Of a stretch of DNA of 64,000 nt, positions 1-9,897 are shown one piece after another. The DNA is from DASSBG01 sp963800395 (GTDB lineage: Bacteria; Pseudomonadota; Gammaproteobacteria; Xanthomonadales; Rhodanobacteraceae). Every line of letters begins with the position of its first letter. The stretch's first letter is position 1. The position numbers were made by a program, and so were the translations under genes. The notes under the pieces were generated by a model that was given only the letters and a program-made list of their open reading frames with translations, was not told the DNA's origin and ran no database searches. The stretch lies in assembly GCA_963800395.1 (NCBI GenBank), contig CAWDBD010000008.1, positions 7,991-71,990 of the forward strand. The letters run 5' to 3'.

Positions 1-2
1 TG

Positions 3-329
3 GATCTGGCGGCCGAGCACCTGCCCGTGGTGCGGGTTGATGGCGATGCGCTGTTGCAGTCGCCGGATACGGCCGGTGCGGAACTGGCGCAATTTCTCGG
101 ATCTGAAGGAACTGAGCCCCGGACCCCTGAGCGCCCAGCGCGAGCAATCCTCGGCGGGCCTGCCGATCCGTTTCCGCCAGGACACGAAGACAAGTACCGC
201 GAAGTGCTGGCCGAGGCATTCGCCGCACTGGACGCTGAGCACGTGTCGCCTGGCCGGGCCGCTGCGGCCTGTCAGGCCCGGCCTAACAGAAGCTACGCGA
301 CGAGATGCGTTACTCTGGAGCGGCATTAA
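3..329 (+). CDS. C-terminal fragment of an unidentified protein (sulfotransferase-like tail possible)
   Basis: An open frame runs in from the left edge and stops at 329, so only the last ~108 codons are present. The visible part reads D-L-A-A-E-H-L-P-V-V-R-V-D, then an F-L-G turn at about residue 33 and a K-Y-R-E segment near the end. This layout (a strand with a 'V..D.L...P' stretch, then 'FLG', then a terminal helix) resembles the last part of bacterial sulfotransferases. No PAPS-binding motif is in the window, so the family is an inference only. Nearby genes are full of frameshifts and the true end could also be altered. Confidence 0.3.
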   Translation, partial: DLAAEHLPVVRVDGDALLQSPDTAGAELAQFLGSEGTEPRTPERPARAILGGPADPFPPGHEDKYREVLAEAFAALDAEHVSPGRAAAACQARPNRSYATRCVTLERH

Positions 330-540
330 TTCCAGTTTGGCCGGGCAACCGTGATCTGCCTGAAACAGATGACGGCGACGAAGGCCCGGGGCTGAGCGGG
401 CGCAGGTGGTGGCGCCCGATTCGCTGCAACGGATGACAGGCAAGACACACGGACCCGGACCTGATCGGGCAAAGGCGATACGGCCCGCCGGCGCCCTGGC
501 GCCATTCAGGAAGTGCAACGGGCCCGTCTCGGAGAAGCGC

Positions 541-1631
<1,091 letters not shown>

Positions 1632-1723
1632 TCAAATGCCGCGCCCGGCACGTCTGACTCGTCCCTCGGATCGCCAGAGAACCATCCCGTCCCACTTTCA
1701 AGAGACTCGAAAGGAGTCAAGCG

Positions 1724-2382
1724 ATGCAACTACGCAGCAACGGTTTCGAAAATGGCGCGGCCATGCCTGACCGCTGTGCCTTCGGCAAGCCGGGTGATCC
1801 GGTCGAGCTGTCGGACAATCTCAATCCGCATCTGGCCTGGAAGGATGCCCTGAAGGCACCCGTTCGTTCGTGCTGACCTGCATTGACGATGACGCGCCGA
1901 GCAAGGGCGATGACGTCAACAAGTCCGATCGCGAGGTACCTTCCGATCTGCCCGCGGTAGAGTTCGTGCACTGGCTGATGGCCGACATACCGGCGGAATC
2001 CGGCGAGCTGGCCAAGGGCAGTTGCAGCGAGGGCGTCACGCCGCATGGCAAGAACGATCCAGTCGGCCCGCCCGGGAGCGTCCAGGGCGCAACGACTACA
2101 GCAGCTGGTCCGAGGGGGGCGAGGACATGGTGAGGCGAATAGCGCGGTTACGACGGACCCTGCCCGCCCTGGAACGACTCGCTGGTGCACCGTTACCAGT
2201 TCGATCTATATGCGGTTGACGTGGCCAGCCTGGACCTCGAGCCCGGGTTCAGCATCGACCAGTTGGACGCGCGGCCATGGCCAATCATGCCTTCCGAGGC
2301 TTCATGCAAGGGCACGCACACGCTCAACAAGCGGCTCAGGAACCTGAAACTGAACGGCTGGATCCCGCCCCCAGGGCGCTAG
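1724..2382 (+). pseudogene. Frameshifted YbhB/YbcL-type phosphatidylethanolamine-binding protein
   Basis: The ATG at 1724 follows AAAGGAG at a good distance. The frame begins M-Q-L-R-S-N-G-F-E-N-G and breaks near 1860. It continues as S-F-V-L-T-C-I-D-D-D-A-P and V-E-F-V-H-W-L-M-A-D-I-P, with G-K-N-D further on, breaks again near 2090 and 2150, and ends with the G-T-H-T-L-N-K-R-L segment and a stop at 2380-2382. The D-x-D-A-P and H-W motifs are the ligand-pocket signatures of the PEBP family (YbhB, Raf-kinase-inhibitor-like), small cytoplasmic or periplasmic proteins of unclear bacterial function. At least three frame changes are needed. It follows the broken sugar dehydrogenase in the same direction, 92 bp downstream. 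Confidence 0.75.
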
Positions 2383-2492
2383 GTTCAGCGCACAGACAGC
2401 CGTGCCTGTGCCGAGAATGTGAGCTCTAGGATGGCAACTGCCGTCCTTGACCCTGCCGCCACCGGCGGCAGCAACCGCAAAAGGAGGTTTGT

Positions 2493-2690
2493 ATGTTGTC
2501 CTGGGCCATTGGCTTTCTGATTATTGCCATCATTGCCGCAGTCCTCGGATTCGGGGGCATTGCCGGCGCGGCGGCGGGTATCGCCAAGATTCTCTTCGTG
2601 GTGTTCCTGATCCTGTTCGTGGTCGCGCTGATCCGCGGCCGCAAGGTCTGCCGACTTGCAAATAGAAGGGAGGTTTCCCATGTCTACTGA
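2493..2690 (+). CDS. DUF1328 small membrane protein (YtjA-like)
   Basis: This small protein starts at 2493 behind a strong AAAGGAGG ribosome site. It has two hydrophobic segments: residues 3-20, and a conserved G-F-G-G-I-A-G-A-A-A-G-I-A-K core leading into residues 33-48. This is the signature of the DUF1328/YtjA family, usually 50-60 residues long and often stress-induced. Here the frame runs about 10 residues past the usual end (after R-G-R-K) and overlaps the start of the next gene at 2680. A frameshift near 2640 is therefore possible. It is the first member of a ytjA-yqjD-yqjE-like cluster. Confidence 0.75.
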   Translation: MLSWAIGFLIIAIIAAVLGFGGIAGAAAGIAKILFVVFLILFVVALIRGRKVCRLANRREVSHVY

Positions 2691-3065
2691 AAAGAAAGCA
2701 CAGTCCGCCGCCGAGCGCGGCGACTTCTCCGAGCGCGTCGACCGCCAGGCCGAGCGCCTGAAGCGGCGCGAACGGACATGCTGAAGTCTCCCCGTGATGC
2801 CATGGACTCTGGCAGCGAGCGCGCCGAGCGCGCGATGCACCATGCCACCGATGCCACCGCTTCGGCGACCAAGAGCGCCGGTGACCAGCGTGCCGCCGAA
2901 TACAGCGAGCGCGGCCGCGAGCAGTGGGACAAGGGACGCGCGCGCGCCGAGGAATCGCTCGACCAGGTGTTCGATTACGTGCGCAGCAACCCCGGCAAGT
3001 CACTGGCCATGGCCGTGGCTGGCGGCTGGCTGCTCGGGGGCAATCTGCTGAGGCGCCGCCGCTGA
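2680..3065 (+). pseudogene. Frameshifted DUF883/YqjD-ElaB-like membrane-anchored protein
   Basis: The ATG at 2680 follows GAAGGGAGGT. The frame gives M-S-T-E-K-K-A-Q-S-A-A-E-R-G and breaks near 2770. It resumes as a long charged, Ala-rich helix (D-A-M-D-S-G-S-E-R-A-E-R-A, then residues rich in A-T-K-S-A-G) and ends with Y-V-R-S-N-P-G-K-S-L-A-M-A-V-A-G-G-W-L-L-G and an R-R-R-R tail. A soluble coiled-coil arm plus one C-terminal membrane helix containing a G-x-L-L-G turn is the layout of YqjD/ElaB (DUF883), inner-membrane proteins that bind ribosomes in stationary phase. One frame change is needed. It sits directly between the YtjA-like and YqjE-like genes. Confidence 0.65.
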
Positions 3066-3206
3066 CGGCTCGCGGCCTGGCGCAAGCATGCCGCGGCAGC
3101 GGAGGCCGCAGCCTCGTCAGAGGCGCCCGGCGGCAGCCCCGAGGGCGGGCCCGGACCACGGACAAAGTCGATGACACGCTGACGGCCGGAGCGCCGGCCG
3201 CCTGGG

Positions 3207-3590
3207 ATGCCGGGCGCGGCCTGGCTGGCGCGCGCCAACTTTTCGCTGCCTCCAGCGCTGATCGGTTTGGCGCGCAGCGAATGGCAGCTGGCCAGGGCCA
3301 GCTCGCCGGTCGTGGTCGCCATCTTCATCATCCTGGTGGGGCTGAGCCTGTCGCTGTGGGCCAGCCTGATCACCCTGATCGGCTGGGGCCTTTTTCAACT
3401 GAGGACCGGTTCGATCGGCTGGGCCCTGCTGGCCCTGGTCGGGGTGCATGCCTGGTGCTGCTGGTGGTCGCGCGGCATGCTTTCTTGCGCCGTGCCAGCC
3501 GCAACCTGACCATGCCCGATACCCGGCGGCGAGTTGACGGCGCATGTTCAGGCGGGGGGCCAAGGCATGCAAGCGGAGGAGACCGACTGA
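3207..3590 (+). pseudogene. Frameshifted DUF1469/YqjE-like (holin-X type) small membrane protein
   Basis: From the ATG at 3207 the frame encodes an amphipathic start (L-A-R-S-E-W-Q-L-A-R-A) and two membrane helices: V-V-V-A-I-F-I-I-L-V-G-L-S-L-S-L-W and, further on, W-A-L-L-A-L-V-G-V-H-A. Two frame changes near 3450 and 3525 lead to L-R-R-A-S-R-N-L-T-M-P-D-T-R-R and then a tail ending E-A-E-E-T-D-like at a TGA at 3588-3590. The total of about 128 codons agrees with YqjE-type proteins. Its place after a YqjD-like gene supports the call. The true start may lie upstream in a region that is itself scrambled. Confidence 0.5.
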
Positions 3591-3952
3591 TCAGCGCAAG
3601 CTGCTGCAAGCCCGGCGCCAGTGCCCGCCAGCTGACCGGCTGCAGGCCGCGAGCCAACGCGGGTGCAGGCTCGGCGGGCGGGCTGGACACGCTCGCCGAC
3701 CAGTATCGCAGACCGCGTTCCTGGGCCTGTGCTCTGGGCACTGCCGCGGCCGGCGGGGGCATGGCACTGTCCGGTCTGGAACCCAAGTGGCGACCGCACG
3801 TGCGGAATGCCGGCGCGAGCCGCATGGCGATTCGCGATACCGCTGCTGCACGGCCTGCTGTCTGGCTGTCCTTCCGAGTCCCGGGCCGCACAGGCGTCCG
3901 GCCCGGCAGGGATGATCACTCCGGAGAACCTCATGCCCCATGACTCCGCGGA
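3588..3952 (+). other. Unresolved stretch where a YqjK-like small gene would be expected
   Basis: The order ytjA-yqjD-yqjE is often followed by a short yqjK-like gene. Here one frame from 3589 reads D-Q-R-K-L-L-Q-A-R-R-Q, similar in character to the start of such proteins, but no intact frame continues. Several breaks would have to be assumed before the AI-2E permease start at 3956. No other gene was recognised. The call rests on synteny and one short segment. Confidence 0.2.
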
Positions 3953-3955
3953 TGC

Positions 3956-5059
3956 ATGACGCCCCGCCCCGAGCACGCAGACGTGCCCGCGACGGCGAGT
4001 AGCCGCAAACACCCTGACCGCACCTGCCGCACTGCGCACCATACGCGCCGTGATGCTGACCGCGCTGCTGGTGCTGGCCCTGCTCTACAGCCTGTCGCTG
4101 GCCAAGACCCTGATCGTGCCGCTGGTGCTGGCATCGTTTCTGGGCCTGGGCCTGAACCCGCTGGTTGCTTTGCCCGCCGTGCGCACGTGCCGCGAGCGCT
4201 GTCGGCCCTGTTCGTGATGCTGGCGCTGGGTGGCGCGGTGGTCGGGTCGATGACCCTGCTCACACCGCCGGCAGTGGAATGGCTGCAGCAGGCGCCGCGT
4301 GCCATCCGCGACGTGGCGCCGAAGCTGAAACCGCTGACGCGCAAGCTCAACGAGGCCAATCGTGCCACCCAGTCGCTGGTCGGCAACAGCGGCCGCAGCG
4401 CGCCGGCCGTGGAAAGCTCCAAGCCCAGCCTGGATATCTGGGACGTGCTGGCGCTGACCCCGCGCATCCTGGTGTTCGCGCTGACCGTGGGCCTGCTGGT
4501 GTTCTTCTTCCTGATCTATGGCGACCGCATGCTGCTGAAGCTGGTCGAGGTCTCGCCCTCGTTCTCCAGCAAGCGGCACGTGGTCTCGCATCGTGCGCAA
4601 CATCCAGGCCGAGATCTCGCGCTACATCTTCACCCGACCAGCATCAACCTGTGCTGGGCCTGATCACCGCCGGCATCCTGTGGTGGCTGGGCCTGCCCGA
4701 CGCGCTGTTGTGGGGGTCGCTGGCGGCACTGGCCAACTTCGTGCCCTACGTTGGCGCGATCAGCATGACCGTGGTGCTCGGAATCGTCGGCAGCATTCAT
4801 TTCGATCATCTGGCGCATGCCTCGCCCCGGCGCTGTCTTTGCCGCACTGACCGGGCTGGAGGGCAATTTCATCACGCCAATGATCATGGGTCGCCGGCTG
4901 CGACTGTCGCCGGTGGCCATTCTGATCTGGCTGCTGATCTGGGGCTGGATGTGGGGCATTGCCGGTGCCTTGCTGGCGGTGCCGATGCTCACCAGCCTGA
5001 AGCTGATCGCCGAACGCATCGAGGGCTGGGAGTGGCTGGCGCACCTGGTCGGGCGCTAG
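3956..5059 (+). pseudogene. Frameshifted AI-2E family transporter (PerM/UPF0118)
   Basis: Pieces of one permease lie in changing frames. The first is M-L-T-A-L-L-V-L-A-L-L-Y-S-L-S-L-A-K-T-L (from 4053). Next comes A-L-S-A-L-F-V-M-L-A-L-G-G-A-V-V-G-S, then the long soluble loop near 4270-4440, and then I-L-V-F-A-L-T-V-G-L-L-V-F-F-F-L-I-Y-G-D. The most diagnostic piece is W-W-L-G-L-P-D-A-L-L-W-G followed by A-N-F-V-P-Y-V-G-A, and the gene ends with G-N-F-I-T-P-M-I-M-G-R-R-L and L-A-V-P-M-L-T-S-L-K. The N-F-V-P-Y-V-G and N-x-I-x-P-M-x-M-G-R-x-L motifs are signatures of this eight-helix inner-membrane family, whose substrates vary. At least four frame changes are needed. The start is approximate (ATG 3956 or 4053). 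Confidence 0.75.
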
Positions 5060-5084
5060 CGCGAGCAGTCCCTCTTAACGCTGA

Positions 5085-5166
5085 CCCCCCCCCCCCCCTA
5101 AATGTCTATGCGGTTGTGCCGCCCGTCTCCTCCCCCCCCCCCACCCCCCCCCCCCCCCCACCCCCC
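5085..5166. repeat. Two long poly-C tracts between the AI-2E permease and uppP
   Basis: There is a run of 14 C at 5085-5098. A second tract at 5132-5166 consists of C-runs of 11, 16 and 6 separated by single A's. Between them lies a short ordinary stretch. Homopolymers of this length are rare in compact GC-rich genomes. They lie just beyond the 3' end of uppP and may be sequencing or assembly artefacts, in line with the frameshifts on both sides. If real, they could be a slippage-prone spacer. Confidence 0.9.
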
Positions 5167-5182
5167 GGCCAGCAATGCCGTG

Positions 5183-5991
5183 TCAGCAGGCATCGGGCAA
5201 GGTCCAATACCAGCAAACCTCCCCACCAGCAGCACGATGCCGAGCACGATGCGGTAGATCGCGAATGGCGTGAAACGGTGCTGCGGATGTAGCGCAGCAG
5301 CCAGACCACGGCGATGAAGGCGACCAGCAGCGACACCGTGAAGCCGACCCCCAGTGCCGGCCAGTCCATGTACAGGCCGACCGTCGCGCAGACGCTTGAG
5401 CAGCTCGTAGCCGGTGGCTGCGTACATGGTGGGAATGCCGACCAGAAAGGCAAACTCGGTCGCCGCAGGACGGTCATTGGTGCCGAACAGCATGGCCGCG
5501 AAGATGGTGGCCGCCGAACGCGAGGTGCCTGGAAAGATGCCGGCGACCATCTGCGCGATGCCGACCAGGATCGCCACCGTCCAGGTGATTCGCGCTGCTC
5601 CGGGCGGCGTGCGGCGATCTGTTCGGCGCCGAGCATCCACACGCCGCCGATCACCAGCGCCCAGGCCACCGGGGTGACCGTTTCGGGCAGGTTGAAGCCG
5701 AGCTTGACCGCGACCAGGCCCAGCACCGCCGTGATCAGGAACGCCACGACCAGCTTCAGCAGGTAGTCGCGGTCGCCGGATCGCGCCACTGGTCAGCAGA
5801 TGCCAGATGCGCCGCCAGTAGATCAGGGTCACCGCCAGGATCGCGCCGGCCTGGATGCCGACGTTGAACAGGTCCGATCGGGCACCCAGCCAGCGTTCGG
5901 CAATCAGCAGGTGGCCGGTGCAGGAAATGGGCAGGAATTCGGTGATTCCCTCGATGATGCCGAGCAGAATCACGTTGAGCAGGTCATGCAT
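5183..5991 (-). pseudogene. uppP: Frameshifted undecaprenyl-diphosphatase
   Basis: On the minus strand the ATG at 5991 begins M-H-D-L-L-N-V-I-L-L-G-I-I-E-G-I-T-E-F-L-P, followed by I-S-C-T-G-H-L-L-I, the membrane-embedded active-site region of UppP/BacA. The usual sequence is I-S-S-T-G-H, so a Cys replaces one Ser here. Later pieces in other frames include K-L-V-V-A-F-L-I-T-A-V-L-G and the second signature A-G-I-F-P-G-T-S-R-S-A-A-T. The last piece is F-T-P-F-A-I-Y-R-I-V-L-G-I-V-L-L. The enzyme removes one phosphate from undecaprenyl diphosphate so the lipid carrier can be reused for peptidoglycan and other polymers. At least three frame changes are needed. Because the pathway matters for growth, base-calling errors are the likely cause. 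The 3' end is uncertain (a candidate TGA is at 5183-5185). Confidence 0.8.
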
Positions 5992-6142
5992 GCGGGGCCG
6001 AACGTCGGGGCGAGCGGCAGTGTAGCCTTACCCGGTGCTCCGGGTGCAGGCTCGGCGCACGGATGCACTCGCAACGCGCTCGCCGCTCATGCAATCATGT
6101 TGTGGCGAATTTCCACCCCCCCAAACCAACGAGGTTACAACC

Positions 6143-7560
6143 ATGTCCCCCGAAGAAGTCCTGAATCTGATCAAGGACCACGAAGATCGAATTCGTCGAC
6201 CTGCGATTCGCCGACATGCTCGGCAAGCAGCATCACGTCACTATCCCGGCGCATCAGTTTCGACGAAGAGGCGTTCGAGGACGGCAAGATGTTCGACGGC
6301 TCGTCGATCCCCGGCTGGAAGGGCATCAACGAATCGGACATGGTGCTGATGCCGGATCCGGACACCGCGCTGCTCGATCCGTTCAGCGCCCGATCCGCAG
6401 CTCAATCTCTCCTGCGACGTGCTGGAGCCGAGCACGATGCAGGCCTATGGCCGCGATCCGCGCTCCATCGCGCGCCGCGCCGAGGCTTATCTGAAGTCCA
6501 CGCGGCATTGCCGACACGGCCGTTCTTCGGTCCCGAGCCGGAATTCTTCGTGTTCGACTCGGTGCGCTGGCAGAACGACATGGGCCGCGTGTTCTACGAG
6601 ATCGAGTCCGAAGAAGCCGCCGTGGAGCTCGCGACTACGACTACGAGGACGGCAACCTGGCCATCGACCCGGCATCAAGGGCGGCTACTTCCCGGTGCGC
6701 GCCGGTCGACTCGCTGCAGGACCTGCGCGCCGAGATGTGCAAGGTGCTCGAGCAGGTCGGTCAGGCCGTCGAAGTGCATCACCACGAAGTCGCCAATGCC
6801 GGCCAGTGCGAGATCGGCACGCGCTTCAACACCCTGGTGAAAAAGGCCGACGAGCTGATCACGATGAAGTACGTCGTCCGCAACGTCGCCCACCGCAACG
6901 GCAAGACCGCCACCTTCATGCCCAAGCCGGTCGTCGGCGACAACGGCAGCGGCATGCATGTGCATCAGTCGCTGTCGAAGGACGGCAAGAACCTGTTTGC
7001 CGGCGATCTGTACGGCGGCCTGTCGCAGACCGCGCTGTATTACATCGGCGGCATCTTCAAGCATGCGCGCGCCATCAATGCCTTCTCCAACTCCACCACC
7101 AACAGCTACAAGCGCCTGGTGCCGGGATTCGAGGCCCCGGTGATGCTGGCCTACTCGGCCCGCAACCGTTCGGCCAGCTGCCGCATCCCGTTTGTCGCCA
7201 GCCCCAAGGGCCGGCGAATCGAGGTGCGCTTCCCCGATCCGGTGCAGTCCGGCTACCTGACCTTCACCGCCCTGCTGATGGCCGGCCTGGACGGCATCAT
7301 CAACAAGATCGATCCGGGCGCGCCGGCCGACAAGGATCTGTACGACCTGCCGCCGGAAGAGGAGACGCAACATCCCGCAGGTCTGCTCCGGCCTGGACAT
7401 GGCGCTTGAGGCGCTGGACAAGGACCGCGAGTTCCTCAAGGCCGGTGACGTGTTCAGCGACGACTTCATCGATGCCTACATCGCGCTGAAGATGCAGGAG
7501 GTCACACGCTTCCGCGCCTCCACGCATCCGCTGGAATTCTCCATGTACTACTCGATCTGA
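6143..7560 (+). pseudogene. glnA: Frameshifted glutamine synthetase, type I
   Basis: The ATG at 6143 opens with M-S-P-E-E-V-L-N-L-I-K-D-H-E. The rest is spread over three frames. It includes F-D-G-S-S-I-P-G-W-K-G-I-N-E-S-D-M, G-P-E-P-E-F-F-V-F-D, the E-V-H-H-H-E-V-A-N-A-G-Q-C-E segment, N-G-S-G-M-H-V-H-Q-S, V-P-G-F-E-A-P-V and R-I-E-V-R-F-P-D-P. The adenylylation tyrosine lies in D-L-Y-D-L-P-P-E-E, and the end Y-Y-S-I is followed by a TGA at 7558-7560. The middle part, 6735-7370, is intact. At least six frame changes fall at about 6187-6260, 6390, 6500, 6630, 6690 and 7370. The enzyme makes glutamine from glutamate, ammonia and ATP and is the main nitrogen entry point. The total span of 1418 nt is close to the usual 1410, so the gene is probably whole in the organism. 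The Tyr site implies control by adenylylation. Confidence 0.9.
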
Positions 7561-7572
7561 GGACGCCGCCCG

Positions 7573-8044
7573 GTGCCCGAGAAGACTGTCAATCAAGCCA
7601 TCTCGGTGCGCCGGGCCGACGCCGCCGATCGCGACCGCCTGGTGGAGTGGAATGCCGCCATGGCACTGGAAACCGAGCACAGGGTGCTTTCGCACGAGAC
7701 CCTGCGCCGCGGTGTCCAGGCGGTGCTGGACGATCCGTCAAGGGCTTCTACCTGATCGCCGAGCGTGCGGCGAACCCGTGGGCGGGCTGCTGGTGACCTA
7801 CGAGTGGAGCGACTGGCGCAATGCCTCGATGTGGTGGCTGCAGAGCGTGTACGTGGAGCCCGAGGCACGTGGACAGGGTGTGTTCCGGGCGCTGTTCGAC
7901 AGCGTGCGCGAGGCCGCGGTCGGCGAGCAGGCCGCCGGGCTGCGGCTGTACGTCGAGCGCGACAACCGGCCGGCCCAGCGCGTGTACGAGTCGCGCTCGA
8001 TGCGGCTCAGCAACTATCTGATGTATGAGCTCGACCTGCCCTGA
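7573..8044 (+). pseudogene. Frameshifted GNAT-family N-acetyltransferase
   Basis: A GTG at 7573, 12 nt after glnA, opens a frame with S-V-R-R-A-D-A-A-D-R-D-R-L-V-E-W-N. After one break near 7740 it continues as P-V-G-G-L-L-V-T-Y-E-W-S-D-W-R, then W-W-L-Q-S-V-Y-V-E-P-E-A-R-G-Q-G-V-F-R and finally E-R-D-N-R-P-A-Q-R-V-Y-E-S. The R-G-Q-G-V acetyl-CoA loop and the final N-x-x-A-x-x-x-Y stretch mark the GNAT fold. The substrate is unknown. Its closeness to glnA suggests co-transcription. Confidence 0.75.
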
Positions 8045-8107
8045 CCCGCATGCCTCGCCCTGTCGCCCGGTGTGCCTCCGGCAAGCCGCGGCCGGGAGCT
8101 GTGACGC

Positions 8108-8991
8108 ATGCCTCGCGGCCCGGGACGCTGGCGCCGCGCGCTGAGCGACGCGGCGTTCCTGTATCTGCTGCCGCTGCTGGTCGGCCTGCTGCCATGGTCG
8201 ACAGGCTTCGCGCTGCTCAAGCGCGTGGCTCGCAGCGAGGCGGTGTTTCCGGATGTGGTGGCGGCCGCCTGGCGGCATGCAGCGCGTCTGCTGCCGGCAC
8301 TGGATCGCGAACATTTCTGTCAGCGACATCGTCTGCTGCTGCTGGTGGACCGCTGTGACAGCCTGCTGTGCCTGGTGCGCGGCAAGGCCTGGTGGCGGCA
8401 GCGGTGGAGGTCCAGGGCGATCCGATCGAGCGCCTGCAACCGGGATTGCTGCTGAACAGCCACTGGGGCAGTGGCAACTGGATCTGGCGCCTGCTCGGCG
8501 CGCGCGGTCTGGACGGCTACTTCGTGGCCCGCCGGGCCGAGGTCGGCGATGTCGGCCGCGGCCTGCTCAGTCGTGGCTATCTGGCCTGGCGCGGGTGGGC
8601 GGTGCGCCGTTCCGGCTGCCGCGGCGTGATCCATACCGGCGGCAGCGCCGAACAGGTGCTGCAGGTGCTGGCGCGTGGCGATTGCGTGGTCGGCATGCTG
8701 GATCTGCCAGTGGCCCCGGGCCGGCGCGGCACCGAAATCCACCTGCTCGGGCGTGCCGTGCGCCTGCCGATCGGCCTGGCCATGCTGGCGCAGCAGGCCG
8801 GGGTACCTGCGCGCATCATCAGTTGCGGACTGGACTGGGACAGCGGCCACCGCCGCCTGTTCCTGGAAATCCTGCCAGCGGGCCTGAGGCGCGAGGTGGT
8901 GCGCCGCTATGCCGCGCACCTGGAACGCCGCATCGAGACCGAGCCGGCGCTGTGGCACGCCTGGCCACAGGCGCCAGCGTACTTTGGGTGA
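8108..8991 (+). pseudogene. Frameshifted LpxL/HtrB-like lysophospholipid acyltransferase
   Basis: The first half (from the ATG at 8108) has a hydrophobic N-terminus (A-F-L-Y-L-L-P-L-L-V-G-L-L-P-W). After one break near 8390 the frame carries L-L-L-N-S-H-W-G-S-G-N-W, then G-Y-F-V-A-R-R, a mid-section V-V-G-M-L-D-L-P and a C-terminal R-R-Y-A-A-H-L-E-R-R-I. The arrangement resembles the LpxL/LpxM acyltransferases that add secondary acyl chains to lipid A at the inner membrane. In those enzymes the catalytic pair is H-x4-[DE]; here the residue five after the His is Asn. Either the catalytic acid is different or this is a non-canonical member that acts on another lipid. A TGA ends it at 8989-8991. 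Confidence 0.55.
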
Positions 8992-9014
8992 GGAGGACAA
9001 CTGCCAGTGGCAGT

Positions 9015-9809
9015 TCAGGGACGAGCGGCGCGGCGGCATTGAGCCAGCCTCGGCAGCTCCGGGACCCCTCGCCCCTCGCCCCGAACCCCCTCTAAACGTG
9101 ATACCCCTTGTACAACGTGCTGTGCGGGTCGCGTTTTTCTCTCGGGGCGTTGGGTGGTGTAGTAGTACAGGGCCAGTGACTGGCGGAAGATGCCGTGCGG
9201 TGCTGCCCAGGGTTGCGGATGGCCGTGGAAGGTGTCCGAGCGCGTGGAGAAAAGCGCCGCGCGGTTGAACAGCGGCTCGACAGTGCGCACGCGCTGGTTG
9301 CCGTCGGTCGACCACAGTTCCAGTGCGCCGCCCCATTCGGGTTGCCACGGCTGATCGGTGAGATAGATCAGCAGGTTCAGCCGCCGGTGCGCCTGCAGGC
9401 CCTCGTGCCAGTTGAAGTCGGCATGGATGCCGAGATGGTCGCCGGGCCCGCTGAGGTGCAATCCGCCCCCCACCAGGTGCGGATCGGGCAGCAGGTGCTC
9501 GATGCCGGTCAGCTGCTCCAGCCAGCGCACGAACGGACCGCTGTTGAGGTCGTGCAGGGCCTGGCGCAAAGGCGCCGGAAAAGCGCCTCGTCGCTGCTGC
9601 CGCGCTTGACCTCGTAGCCCTGGGCGCCGAAATGGTCCCAGACCAGCGCCTCGTCAGGGGCCGGGAAAGCAGCGCGCCAGCTCATGCGCGACCTCGGGTC
9701 GCAGGAAAGAATCCAGCACCACATGCGGAAACGGCGGTGCGCCGGCATAGGCCTCGGGCATGCCTTGCAGTCGCTGTTGCAGAATTTCAAGATCGAACAC
9801 GTAGGCCAT
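9015..9809 (-). pseudogene. Frameshifted 2-oxoglutarate/Fe(II)-dependent oxygenase (prolyl-hydroxylase type)
   Basis: On the minus strand M-A-Y-V-F-D-L-E-I-L-Q-Q begins at 9809. Two frame changes (near 9655 and 9570) are needed before the intact C-terminal part. That part holds the iron-binding facial triad H-A-D in D-H-L-G-I-H-A-D-F-N-W-H, a distal His in S-D-T-F-H-G-H-P and the 2-oxoglutarate Arg in F-R-Q-S-L-A-L-Y-Y-Y. These are the marks of P4Hc-like oxygenases that hydroxylate protein or small-molecule substrates; the substrate is unknown. The frame continues about 35 residues beyond the last conserved strand, so the true stop may come earlier than 9015. It is divergent from the thiolase. 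Confidence 0.7.
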
Positions 9810-9897
9810 AGACCAATGCAGGGTGCATGCGTCGCGGGGACTCATCTACTCGACCGCTTGTGCTCCGTGTCGCGCGACTTGCAAGGGAACCAGACTC

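Noticed and set aside
6143..7560. True pseudogene status of glnA
   Set aside because: All catalytic and adenylylation motifs are kept between breaks and the total length is near normal, so sequencing errors are favoured.
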